Assembly (NCBI GenBank): GCA_016211955.1
Contig: JACRHX010000038.1
Span: 1 to 16,475 of the forward strand
Direction of reading: 5' to 3'
Source: Parcubacteria group bacterium
GTDB lineage: Bacteria > Patescibacteriota > Minisyncoccia > UBA6257 > JACRHW01
Length of the DNA stretch: 16,475 nucleotides
The notes below the pieces were generated by a model, which was not told where the DNA came from, made no database searches, and was given only the letters and a program-made list of their open reading frames with translations. Shown piece after piece: positions 8,700 to 15,026 of the stretch. The position numbers and the translations under genes are program-made. Every line of letters starts with the position of its first letter. The first letter of the stretch is position 1.

Positions 8700-9167
8700 C
8701 TAAAATGAGGCTTCGAGCGCGCGCGAGGTGTCTCTAAAAACCCCTTTCGAACGAATGAGTGTGGAAGATGCTGTCAAACTCACACTCGTATCAAAGGTGG
8801 CGCCATTCATCATATAAGAAGCATTACCGAGTGGACACACAAAAGAAGCATCATCAGCACCTTTAATCGTTTTATATAATCCACACTGAAGCCCACTATC
8901 ACCAGCAAACACAGCAACCATAGCGCTTGTAATCGTCGATGCCGCCCTTACCTGATACACAATAATAGAGCCTGCCAAAAACGAGGCGAGTGAAAAAGCA
9001 AGACTCAAAAGAAGCACAGTGAGCATCATCACTTGACCGCGCTCTCTAGTATTACCCAAAAACTCTGTTTTCTTGTCATCCTCGGGCTTGACCCGGAGAT
9101 CCAGGTTCACCTTTTTCTGGATTCCTGCTTTCGCGGGAATGACAAACCTTGTATTTTGTATTCTCAT
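8700..9167 (-). CDS. GspK/PilX-like minor pilin with repeat-derived leader
   Basis: Last of four minor pilins. The upstream gene ends TAA at 9169-9171 and this ATG follows after one base, so translation is probably coupled. The core begins RERG-QVMMLTVLLLSLAFSLASFLAG (about residues 41-66): a prepilin-type Gly followed by a hydrophobic helix without Glu at +5, as in GspK/PilX. The mature part has two Cys (CGLYK, FVCPLG) and ends RSKGVFRDTSRALEASF, resembling the terminal strand of Parcubacteria minor pilins. Residues 9-31 (VIPAKAGIQ...KPEDD) are encoded by a dispersed repeat of exactly 69 bp, so the leader before Gly44 is long. PilD would remove it. A TTG at residue 37 is an alternative start that avoids the repeat. 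It is expected to cap the pilus tip with the three genes above. Confidence 0.75.
   Translation of the reverse strand: MRIQNTRFVIPAKAGIQKKVNLDLRVKPEDDKKTEFLGNTRERGQVMMLTVLLLSLAFSLASFLAGSIIVYQVRAASTITSAMVAVFAGDSGLQCGLYKTIKGADDASFVCPLGNASYMMNGATFDTSVSLTASSTLIRSKGVFRDTSRALEASF
9075..9143 (-). repeat. PAKAGIQ-type dispersed repeat inside a minor pilin gene
   Basis: 69 bp bounded by GTCAT on the left and ATGAC on the right, with inner GATCCAG and CTGGATTCC, the same architecture as the repeat at 10321-10390. On the coding strand it reads through without a stop as VIPAKAGIQ...RVKPEDD. Its length is a multiple of three. Confidence 0.85.
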
Positions 9168-9168
9168 A

Positions 9169-9726
9169 TTATTGAATGATATCGCTTCTTAAAAGTGGTG
9201 TTACCGTTGTCTGAAACTGTGTAGCTATGCCTGTTAGCCCATCGGCGGGAGATGCATTTGCAAGAATCACAACACTTAACTGCTTTTGTTGATCGAAGGG
9301 AAGATCTTTTGAAAGTACGGGGGGCTGTGGTGCACCCGCAACCCTATCATGTATCAAAAACCGAAAGTCATTCAATACCACATCGGAAGAAACAAGATCA
9401 AAAGAACTCTGTCCCGTTATTTGTCTTGTTAAAACATGCCTTGTTGCGTCAAATTGATAGGTAACTTCTTCACCATGATAATTCGTAAATCGAATAAAAC
9501 TTTTATCGGGTGACTGGGGCTGAAACTGTTTTCCTGTTCGTATCTCTTTCGCAATATACTCCATAGAATAGGAAAGACTGTTATGCATACGAACAAGACT
9601 GTTTACATTGCGCTGCATTTTAATCGTTGTAAACAAGGTAGGAATCATAATAGAAATCACTGTCAAAAACAACGTAATTGATACAATTAGTTCCACCAAT
9701 GTTGATCCCTTTTCGTATATCTTCAT
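9169..9726 (-). CDS. GspJ/PilW-like minor pilin
   Basis: Third minor pilin. The leader MKIYEKG is followed by STLVELIVSITLFLTVISIMI: a prepilin peptidase site after Gly with Glu at +5 and one long N-terminal helix. The mature part (about 178 aa) is beta-rich with YQFDATRHVLTRQ and VVLNDFRFLI, a pattern I associate with PilW/GspJ-type pilins, and ends with VTPLLRSDIIQ. It lies 3 nt after the TAG of the GspI-like gene and 1 nt before the GspK-like gene, without a good SD, so coupling is likely. Part of the predicted tip-initiation complex. Confidence 0.85.
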   Translation of the reverse strand: MKIYEKGSTLVELIVSITLFLTVISIMIPTLFTTIKMQRNVNSLVRMHNSLSYSMEYIAKEIRTGKQFQPQSPDKSFIRFTNYHGEEVTYQFDATRHVLTRQITGQSSFDLVSSDVVLNDFRFLIHDRVAGAPQPPVLSKDLPFDQQKQLSVVILANASPADGLTGIATQFQTTVTPLLRSDIIQ

Positions 9727-9729
9727 AAT

Positions 9730-10278
9730 CTACTGCCAATCGAAGAGATGATCTTCGACATTAATACAATTCCCCCGAGAAGCCGCACACCCAGTCATAG
9801 AAGGAATTGAGTCATCCCACGTCACGATAGAATTAACCTGGACCTCATGAGGTTTGGTGGTATTCGTCACAACAACCCTTCGAAATGGGGTCGGCTTTCC
9901 TGAAGAATTTGTCGTATAATTTCCCAATCCACTACTCGGAAGGAAAAGAGCGGTTGGACACGTAGCACCACAACTAACACCAACCATAGGCCCCTCGCTA
10001 ATATCAGAAAAGACAGAATAAGATCCGTCTGAAAGACCAAAATTAAAAGGGTTACCTCGTATCGCATTTGTCGTAATATGATTTCGTACGATTTCAACCC
10101 CCTCTTGCGCAAGTTCGGAGGCGATAAGTCGTTTTGAAATTTGAGGAACAATATGAAGCGCCTGAGCATTTAGGGTAAGCACACTCCCAAACCCAATCAT
10201 AAAAACAGAGATGGCAACTATGGCCTCGATAAGCATACTTCCTTTTTCATGTCTCAATTGCACCATATGGTTCCGCAT
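9730..10278 (-). CDS. GspI/PilV-like minor pilin
   Basis: Second minor pilin. MRNHMVQLRHEKG then SMLIEAIVAISVFMIGFGSVL: prepilin site after Gly, Glu at +5, and the L-IEAIVAI-VF pattern of PilV/GspI. Later features: the ASELAQEGVEIVRN helix (typical of this family), four Cys in the mature part (SCGATC, GCAASRGNC) and the ending LFDWQ. ATG at 10278 is used here; an ATG at 10266 (MVQLRHEKG) is possible. A TATAAT at 10284-10289 sits too close upstream to serve the first ATG normally. The region before it contains a 24-bp perfect stem-loop repeat that separates it from the GspH-like gene. Confidence 0.87.
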   Translation of the reverse strand: MRNHMVQLRHEKGSMLIEAIVAISVFMIGFGSVLTLNAQALHIVPQISKRLIASELAQEGVEIVRNHITTNAIRGNPFNFGLSDGSYSVFSDISEGPMVGVSCGATCPTALFLPSSGLGNYTTNSSGKPTPFRRVVVTNTTKPHEVQVNSIVTWDDSIPSMTGCAASRGNCINVEDHLFDWQ

Positions 10279-10320
10279 AAAAAATTATACTATTCTTAGT
10301 TAGCCACCTCTCGTACCCCT

Positions 10321-10390
10321 GTCATTCCCGCGAAGGCGGGAATCCAGTGAATACCGATGTTTTCTAGATTCCCGCCTTCGCGGGAATGAC
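10321..10390. repeat. PAKAGIQ-type palindromic repeat, intergenic
   Basis: Two perfect inverted arms of 24 bp (10321-10344 and 10367-10390), beginning GTCATTCCCGCGAAGGCGGG and ending in the complement, with a 22-bp centre. Each arm is itself a mini-hairpin (CCCGCGAAGGCGGG). It lies in the gap between two co-directed minor pilin genes, so it would be transcribed and form a strong stem. I see no T-run on the minus-strand side, so it is not a classic terminator. Confidence 0.95.
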
Positions 10391-10403
10391 ATTGGAACTG
10401 GTT

Positions 10404-10955
10404 TTAACAAGAATTATTTCGTTTTATTGTTGCCTGTCCTATTGGGTTAACACAAACACTACTCGTTGGTTGATTTCCCCTTCCACGTATCCTAATTTCT
10501 ACGCCTGTTGTCGTAGTGGCGGTGAGACCATTTCGCGTAACATACATAATAGGGTCAGGTGGAATAAATAAAATATCACTCACTCCTGTATCCTCAACTA
10601 CGGCATGTTTAAGCATAGAAAGATAGAGACGATCGTCTGTTCCAGGTACGTACCTCCTATCAGATTGAGAACACCCCGAGGCCGGTCTTATGTCTCCAAA
10701 CACTTCATAGGATTCACTTCCCGGAGTAAGATGTATTCCAAATCCACAATAATATTGTGCGGGAGAAAACCCACGACGCGCTGGAGACGAGAGGGCGTAT
10801 GAAGTTATCTGATTCATGTCAGATAGAACCTTTTGTACTGATATTTGTAGGTTCAATGTCTCCTCACCTGATCGTGAATATCCAAGAGCCGATGCGCCAA
10901 GCATAAGTGTAATACCCATTACAATAAGAAGTTCAATAAGTGTAAAACCTTTCAT
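10404..10955 (-). CDS. GspH/FimT-like minor pilin
   Basis: First of four minor pilins. Very short leader MKG then FTLIELLIVMGITLMLGASALGYS: prepilin peptidase site after Gly3 and Glu at +5. The 183-aa product has the GspH/FimT pattern: helix, then SVQKVLSDMNQITSYALSSPARRG, then beta-rich segments including YCGFGIHLTPGSESYEVFGD and an RIRGRGNQ...SSVCVNPIGQA C-terminus with Cys. GspH- and FimT-type pilins start the pilus tip or, in some competent bacteria, bind DNA; I cannot tell which here. It lies 82 nt after pilD, across a repeat cluster. No SD is visible. Confidence 0.85.
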   Translation of the reverse strand: MKGFTLIELLIVMGITLMLGASALGYSRSGEETLNLQISVQKVLSDMNQITSYALSSPARRGFSPAQYYCGFGIHLTPGSESYEVFGDIRPASGCSQSDRRYVPGTDDRLYLSMLKHAVVEDTGVSDILFIPPDPIMYVTRNGLTATTTTGVEIRIRGRGNQPTSSVCVNPIGQATIKRNNSC

Positions 10956-10958
10956 GTG

Positions 10959-11033
10959 TTAGCTTGATAGCTTATTAGCGGCTTCGCCGTATAGCTCGTT
11001 GGTTACTAACGAGCTAGCGAGCTAATCTCGCTA
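10959..11033. repeat. Cluster of short repeats and hairpins between pilD and the GspH-like gene
   Basis: TAGC-based units about 8 bp apart (TAGCTTGA, TAGCTTAT), a GCGGCTTCGCCG hairpin, a perfect 9-bp stem TAGCTCGTT / AACGAGCTA (10992-11000 and 11008-11016, 7-nt loop), and a further stem TAGCGAG / CTCGCTA. It fills the whole gap between two pilus genes. Function unknown. Confidence 0.6.
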
Positions 11034-11037
11034 TGTC

Positions 11038-11859
11038 CTATATACTTATTAAACCAAAATACCAACTTAAAATCCATTCACCATAAAAAAGGGAAACTAA
11101 AATACCAAGCACCATAAAAGGTCCAAAAGGAATCATGTCCTTAATCCCCTTCTTTCCCCTCAGCAATAGACCAACCCCCACTACTGCTCCAAAAATAAAT
11201 GAGAGAAAGAATGCAAGACCCGAAAGAGAGAACCCAAGAATAAGTCCCCCAAAAATACCAAGCTTCACATCACCAAACCCCATCGCGCGCCCTTGTGAAA
11301 TTAAATAGATGAGATAAAGCAAACCGCCAAACAAAAGAGCGCCGTAAAAAGAACTTATTACCTCTTGTCGAAAAAAAACATAAAACAATGCAAGAATAAT
11401 TCCTGGGGCCATCAGCTTATCGGGAAGAAGATAGGTTCTTAGATCAATTAATGTGAGTGCCACAAGTAACGCCACAAAAAAGAACAAAGAAAAAACCATT
11501 ATAAAAAATGGGGCAGACAAAAACACATACAACCCAACCGCATGATACCACACCAAAAGAAAAAGACCGCCCATGGCGAGTTCCACAACTGGGTAATAAA
11601 ACCCAAGCTTTTTAGAACAACACCGAGAACGACCTTTTTGTATGAGAAAACTTAAGACAGGTACAAGCTCACTTATTCCAAGCGTTCTGTTACAGTAATC
11701 GCACCGAGAACGCCCAGAAGTGAGTTTCAAAATTCCTTTGTCTTCTTCTGGATCAAAGCCCGCCTGCGCTTTCAGCTTCGGCGAGGCGAAGCGATCGACA
11801 ATAACATTTATAAAACTGCCAACACATAATCCAAGAAAAAAGACAAGAAAACTAGTCAT
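11038..11859 (-). CDS. pilD: Prepilin peptidase (type IV leader peptidase)
   Basis: Cleaves prepilin leaders after Gly and usually N-methylates the new end; an integral membrane aspartate protease. The start ATG at 11859 is preferred over TTG at 11868. The N-terminal FFLGLCVGSFINVIVDR is the family signature. The zinc-site region has C53-x2-C56, but the second pair, usually CxxC, here reads S78-R-C80-C81, so one expected Cys is shifted. The catalytic Asp residues are D139 (TLIDLRTYLLPD) and D197 (GFGDVKLG). Eight or so hydrophobic segments follow the cytosolic loop. Residues 24-46 (ASPKLKAQAGFDPEED...) are an unusual insertion before SGRSRC that contains a DNA hairpin. It ends TAG, 24 nt after the prepilin gene's stop. 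Expected to process all five pilins here. Confidence 0.93.
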   Translation of the reverse strand: MTSFLVFFLGLCVGSFINVIVDRFASPKLKAQAGFDPEEDKGILKLTSGRSRCDYCNRTLGISELVPVLSFLIQKGRSRCCSKKLGFYYPVVELAMGGLFLLVWYHAVGLYVFLSAPFFIMVFSLFFFVALLVALTLIDLRTYLLPDKLMAPGIILALFYVFFRQEVISSFYGALLFGGLLYLIYLISQGRAMGFGDVKLGIFGGLILGFSLSGLAFFLSFIFGAVVGVGLLLRGKKGIKDMIPFGPFMVLGILVSLFYGEWILSWYFGLISI

Positions 11860-11883
11860 GACTATCAAAAATTCCCAAAAAAC

Positions 11884-12393
11884 TTACGGATTTATTACAC
11901 AATAATAAAATGGGGCTGAGGTATGTACGCAATTTGCACCCGGTATTCCATTGGTACTGGAATCAGTTGGTGAATCTTTCAATACATCGTTATTAGCACT
12001 TTCCAGTTCAGCACGCATAACATACTTCAAACCAGTACTCTCATTTGCATACTCATACATCTTACCCTTAAGCGGATCCTGCGGTAATTTTTGAATTAAA
12101 CCTGCGCTAATAAGACATTGTTCCAATGAAGTCCATCCTGATGTACCAAAACTCCCCACACCAGAACCGGAAGTACAATTACTGGAATTCGGATATTGTC
12201 CCTTTTGGGAGAAGAAGAGCTCCAAAACATTTTGCACATTTCTCATATCACTCACCCTTCGCGCGTCTCGTCCCATTTTTCTTGCAGGAGAGAGACCAAT
12301 TAATACGGTTGACGCAAGCATACCAATGATCGCAACAACCACGAGAAGTTCGATAAGCGTGAAACCTCGTTGTTTTTTATTTTTCATATTCAT
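11884..12393 (-). CDS. pilA: Major type IV prepilin (PilA/GspG-like)
   Basis: MNMKNKKQRG followed by FTLIELLVVVAIIGMLASTVLIGL: prepilin peptidase site after Gly10, Glu at +5, and a long hydrophobic helix that packs the pilus core. Next comes the DARRVSDMRNVQNVLELFF helix and a small C-terminal globular part with four Cys (NC, QC, NC, YC), probably two disulfides. At 169 aa it is the normal size for a PilA/GspG-type subunit. ATG at 12393 is used; ATG at 12387 would give a leader two residues shorter. It lies between pilC and pilD, and its position before the peptidase and apart from the H-I-J-K block supports the main-subunit role. No strong SD (AAAGAA). Confidence 0.9.
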   Translation of the reverse strand: MNMKNKKQRGFTLIELLVVVAIIGMLASTVLIGLSPARKMGRDARRVSDMRNVQNVLELFFSQKGQYPNSSNCTSGSGVGSFGTSGWTSLEQCLISAGLIQKLPQDPLKGKMYEYANESTGLKYVMRAELESANNDVLKDSPTDSSTNGIPGANCVHTSAPFYYCVINP

Positions 12394-12456
12394 ATTTTTC
12401 TTTTTTAAAAATTACTAAATTCATCATCGACCTTTCTATTATTTGCTTTTCTGGAA

Positions 12457-13656
12457 TTAAAATAATTTGACGAGGCTATAAATCGGTAACAATATTGCTG
12501 TCATTAAAATACCAATAAACACACCGAGCACAAGAATGAGAAGAGGTTGAATAAGTTCTGAAAGACTGTTTACTATTCCACTGACCTCCTTATTATAGAA
12601 TTTCGCGACACGAGAAAGCAAATCATCGATACGCCCCGTACGCTCTCCGATCGCGATCATCTGTCCTACGAGTGGTGGAAAAATATCAACTCGCGCAGCA
12701 AAAAGCTCTGAGATAAGTTCACCACGTTTTACTCCTTCTGCAATATCACGAAGCGCAATGCGATACACATAGTTGCTTACCACGAACGAACTAATTTCAA
12801 ACGCCTGAATAACAGGGATACCCCCCCTTACTAATACACTCGTTGAGTCTGCAAATCGAGCGATAAAAAACTTGCGATACATGGGTCCGATTACAGGAAT
12901 TTTAAGTTTGATCGTATCAAGGATGGCAGAACCCTCCTCTGTCTTGATGTATCGAAGAAAAAAAACACCAAGAGCCACGCAAGAGGAAAGCACGAGCCAC
13001 CCCCACTTCAAAAGAAAATCTCCCGAATAGAGTATTACTGTGGTAAGAAAAGGAAGTTTTGCGTTACTTTCCTCAAACACCGTCTTGAGGGAGGGAAGTA
13101 CCATAGTAACAATAAGAATAACCGCAGCAATAAATACAAGCAAAATAAACGCAGGGTAAATAAAGGCATTTTTTACCTTGGAACTAATATCGTCTTCGTT
13201 TTCAAGATAATCTGCCAGATATACCATCGTCTCTTCGAGTCTGCCCCCCACCTCACCAGAACGGACCATATTAAGATAAAACTCAGAAAAAATATCGGTA
13301 TGCTTTCCAAGCGCCTGAGAAAAAGAAAGCCCCGCTTGTACGTCAGAAAGGATCTCCTCAAGAGCCTCCTTAAGTACCAAGCTTGTCGTCTGCTCTGAAA
13401 GTGTTTTAAAAATAGTGGGGAGATCAACCTTTGCCTCCATCATCGCAGAAAACTGGCGACTCATTACCGCAATATCCTTAATACTTACGTGACTAAACAT
13501 TCCCACTGAAAATAATTTCTGTTTTTGCACCTCTAACGACACTACAATAAGGTTGTAGCGCTGAAGCGCCTCGATAGCCATCTGTTCCGTTGCGGCATCA
13601 ATAACCCCTACCTGCATCTCCCCCTCCTGTGTTTTTGCTTTATAAATATATTTCAT
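12457..13656 (-). CDS. pilC: Type IV pilus inner-membrane platform protein
   Basis: PilC/GspF family, 399 aa. It sits in the membrane and links the cytosolic ATPases to the growing pilus. The N-terminus MKYIYKAKTQEGEMQVGVIDA is the usual GspF start. Two GspF domains: about 62-190 (MSRQFSAMMEAKVDLPTIF...GEVGGRLEETM) and about 265-395 (FADSTSVLVRGGIPVIQAF...GERTGRIDDLL). Hydrophobic segments lie at about 166-188, 216-235 and 369-393. ATG at 13656 fits the family start; no clear SD. Upstream, between pilC and pilT, are two inverted heptamer arrays. Downstream, 63 nt separate it from the major prepilin. No missing parts are seen. Confidence 0.95.
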   Translation of the reverse strand: MKYIYKAKTQEGEMQVGVIDAATEQMAIEALQRYNLIVVSLEVQKQKLFSVGMFSHVSIKDIAVMSRQFSAMMEAKVDLPTIFKTLSEQTTSLVLKEALEEILSDVQAGLSFSQALGKHTDIFSEFYLNMVRSGEVGGRLEETMVYLADYLENEDDISSKVKNAFIYPAFILLVFIAAVILIVTMVLPSLKTVFEESNAKLPFLTTVILYSGDFLLKWGWLVLSSCVALGVFFLRYIKTEEGSAILDTIKLKIPVIGPMYRKFFIARFADSTSVLVRGGIPVIQAFEISSFVVSNYVYRIALRDIAEGVKRGELISELFAARVDIFPPLVGQMIAIGERTGRIDDLLSRVAKFYNKEVSGIVNSLSELIQPLLILVLGVFIGILMTAILLPIYSLVKLF

Positions 13657-13659
13657 ACG

Positions 13660-13781
13660 TGTATCTGGTATATAGTATTTTGTATCTGGTATGATACGTA
13701 CTTAATTCTAATACATTGGTAAGAGGTCGTCTTTTGTTCATCAGCCATACAAGATACTAGATACAAGCTACTAAATACTTC
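13660..13781. repeat. Inverted heptamer arrays between pilT and pilC
   Basis: Left array (13660-13694): TGTATCT, GGTATAT, AGTATTT, TGTATCT, GGTATGA. Right array (13747-13781): ATACAAG, ATACTAG, ATACAAG, CTACTAA, ATACTTC. Both have exact 7-nt phase, and they face each other across 52 nt, so the RNA could fold into a long imperfect stem. The TGTATCT unit is the one in ligA at 6616-6648. Confidence 0.8.
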
Positions 13782-13799
13782 ATCTATTATGCCACGAAT

Positions 13800-14870
13800 T
13801 TACCTATGCTCCAAAAGGAGACTTAACTCTTCCGGATTCAACGAATACGCAAGCGCGGTATCAAGTGATATCTCGCCCTGTAATACAAGGTTTGCGAGCG
13901 AACGATTTAAGCTAAGCATTCCCTCTTGCATTCCCGTCTCAATCACAAGATCAATTTGATACACCTTCTGTTCACGAATGAGATTACGAATTGCAGTATT
14001 GGTAATCATAAGTTCATATGCGGGAACAAGTCCACCTCGCAAGCGCGGTAAAAGTCTCTGGGACAAAACCCCCACCAATCCCGATGCGAGTTGCGAACGA
14101 ACCTGTCCCTGCTGATCAAGAGGAAAGGTGTCAATAATACGATCTATTGTTTGCATTGCAGAATTCGTATGAAGTGTAGAAAATACCAAGTGTCCTGTCT
14201 CGGCCGCAGTCAGCGCCGTCCCAATCGTCTCCATGTCACGCATCTCTCCTATCATGATCACATCGGGGTCCTGACGTAACACAGATCGCAAGGCGAGATG
14301 AAAATTTAATGCATCAGAGCCTATTTCTCGCTGAGAAATAAAACTTTTGTCTTGCGCAAATAAATATTCGATAGGGTCCTCAACGGTAATGATGTGGGCC
14401 GCTTGAGTATGATTAATCTCGTCCATAAGCGCAGCGAGTGTACTTGATTTTCCCTGTCCCGCAGGTCCTACCACGAGAAAAAAACCCTGTTGAATTTTCG
14501 TAAACTCGCGAAGAACCGTAGGTAAATTTAATTGCTCGAGTGTTCGAATACCCCATGGAATTAAACGTAATGCAGTAGCAATATATCCACGCTGATAGTA
14601 TACATTTGCACGAAAACGCGCCTTCTCTTCAACCGAAAAAGAAAAGTCGATCTCCCTCTTCATAATCAATTTTTCTTTCTGTTCTGGTGTAAGAATGGCA
14701 AAAATGAGTCCCTGTGCCGTCTCGGGGGTAAGAAGTGGTTCACGCTCGACAGGAACAAGCATGCCATCAATGCGAAGCATTGGCTTTCTTGCAACACCAA
14801 TATGAAGATCAGAAGCACCTTCTGCACCCGTAAGTAGTAACAATTCTTTAATCTTCGCTTCGTAATTCAT
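13800..14870 (-). CDS. pilT: Type IV pilus retraction ATPase
   Basis: Hexameric cytosolic ATPase that depolymerises the pilus (twitching, DNA or partner pulling). 356 aa, normal for PilT. N-terminal PAS-like part with GASDLHIGVARKPMLRIDG (18-36). Walker A GPAGQGKS (135-142; most PilT have GPTGSGKS), Asp box ITVEDPIEY (161-169), Walker B region DPDVIMIGEMRD (201-212), His box STLHTNSA (231-238), and the PilT-specific C-terminal AIRNLIREQK (293-302; AIRNLIREGK in most). The last motif separates it from PilB-type ATPases. Start ATG at 14870 has a purine-rich AGAAGAGAG site about 8 nt upstream and a TATAAT further up, so it may be transcribed separately from pilB. A 156-nt repeat-rich gap lies between pilB and pilT. 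Confidence 0.96.
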   Translation of the reverse strand: MNYEAKIKELLLLTGAEGASDLHIGVARKPMLRIDGMLVPVEREPLLTPETAQGLIFAILTPEQKEKLIMKREIDFSFSVEEKARFRANVYYQRGYIATALRLIPWGIRTLEQLNLPTVLREFTKIQQGFFLVVGPAGQGKSSTLAALMDEINHTQAAHIITVEDPIEYLFAQDKSFISQREIGSDALNFHLALRSVLRQDPDVIMIGEMRDMETIGTALTAAETGHLVFSTLHTNSAMQTIDRIIDTFPLDQQGQVRSQLASGLVGVLSQRLLPRLRGGLVPAYELMITNTAIRNLIREQKVYQIDLVIETGMQEGMLSLNRSLANLVLQGEISLDTALAYSLNPEELSLLLEHR

Positions 14871-14887
14871 AAATAATTCTCTCTTCT

Positions 14888-14893
14888 ATTATA
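14888..14893 (-). promoter_or_regulatory. Putative pilT promoter -10 (TATAAT)
   Basis: A perfect TATAAT 17 nt before the pilT ATG, followed by the purine-rich AGAAGAGAG site. The -35 position at 17 bp falls in a 12-bp perfect palindrome (14911-14922) and matches the TTGACA consensus poorly. A transcript from here would have a leader of about 10 nt. Confidence 0.5.
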
Positions 14894-14910
14894 CTCCCTC
14901 TGCATAGTTT

Positions 14911-14922
14911 TCCACATGTGGA
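14911..14922. promoter_or_regulatory. 12-bp perfect palindrome over the pilT -35 region (possible operator)
   Basis: TCCACATGTGGA is its own reverse complement and overlaps the -35 position of the predicted pilT promoter. A regulator site is possible. By chance about four 12-bp perfect palindromes are expected in a window this size, so the evidence is location only. Confidence 0.25.
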
Positions 14923-14930
14923 TGCATAAG

Positions 14931-14952
14931 AAAGCTCACCAAAGCGAGCTTT
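14931..14952 (-). terminator. Possible weak terminator after pilB
   Basis: AAAGCTC pairs with GAGCTTT around an 8-nt loop. On the minus strand it is followed by CTTAT only, so the T-run is poor. It stands upstream of the predicted pilT promoter. Confidence 0.3.
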
Positions 14953-14958
14953 TAGGTT

Positions 14959-15026
14959 TTAGTTTGTTAGGGATTAGGGACACGATACCCTCCTAAGACC
15001 TAATACCCTAAAAGCTAACAAACTAA
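14959..15026. repeat. Inverted repeat directly after pilB
   Basis: Perfect 12-bp arms TTAGTTTGTTAG (14959-14970) and CTAACAAACTAA (15015-15026), with a second inner pair TTAGGG / CCCTAA. The inside is built from short units such as CCTAAGA, CCTAATA, CCCTAAA with roughly 7-nt phase. The right arm abuts the pilB stop codon. It could fold in RNA as a 3' end structure. Confidence 0.8.

Noticed and set aside
10279..10403. Rho-independent terminator between two minor pilin genes
   Set aside because: The stem is strong, but no T-run follows on the minus strand, and the same sequence type occurs inside a coding region, so it is better called a dispersed repeat.
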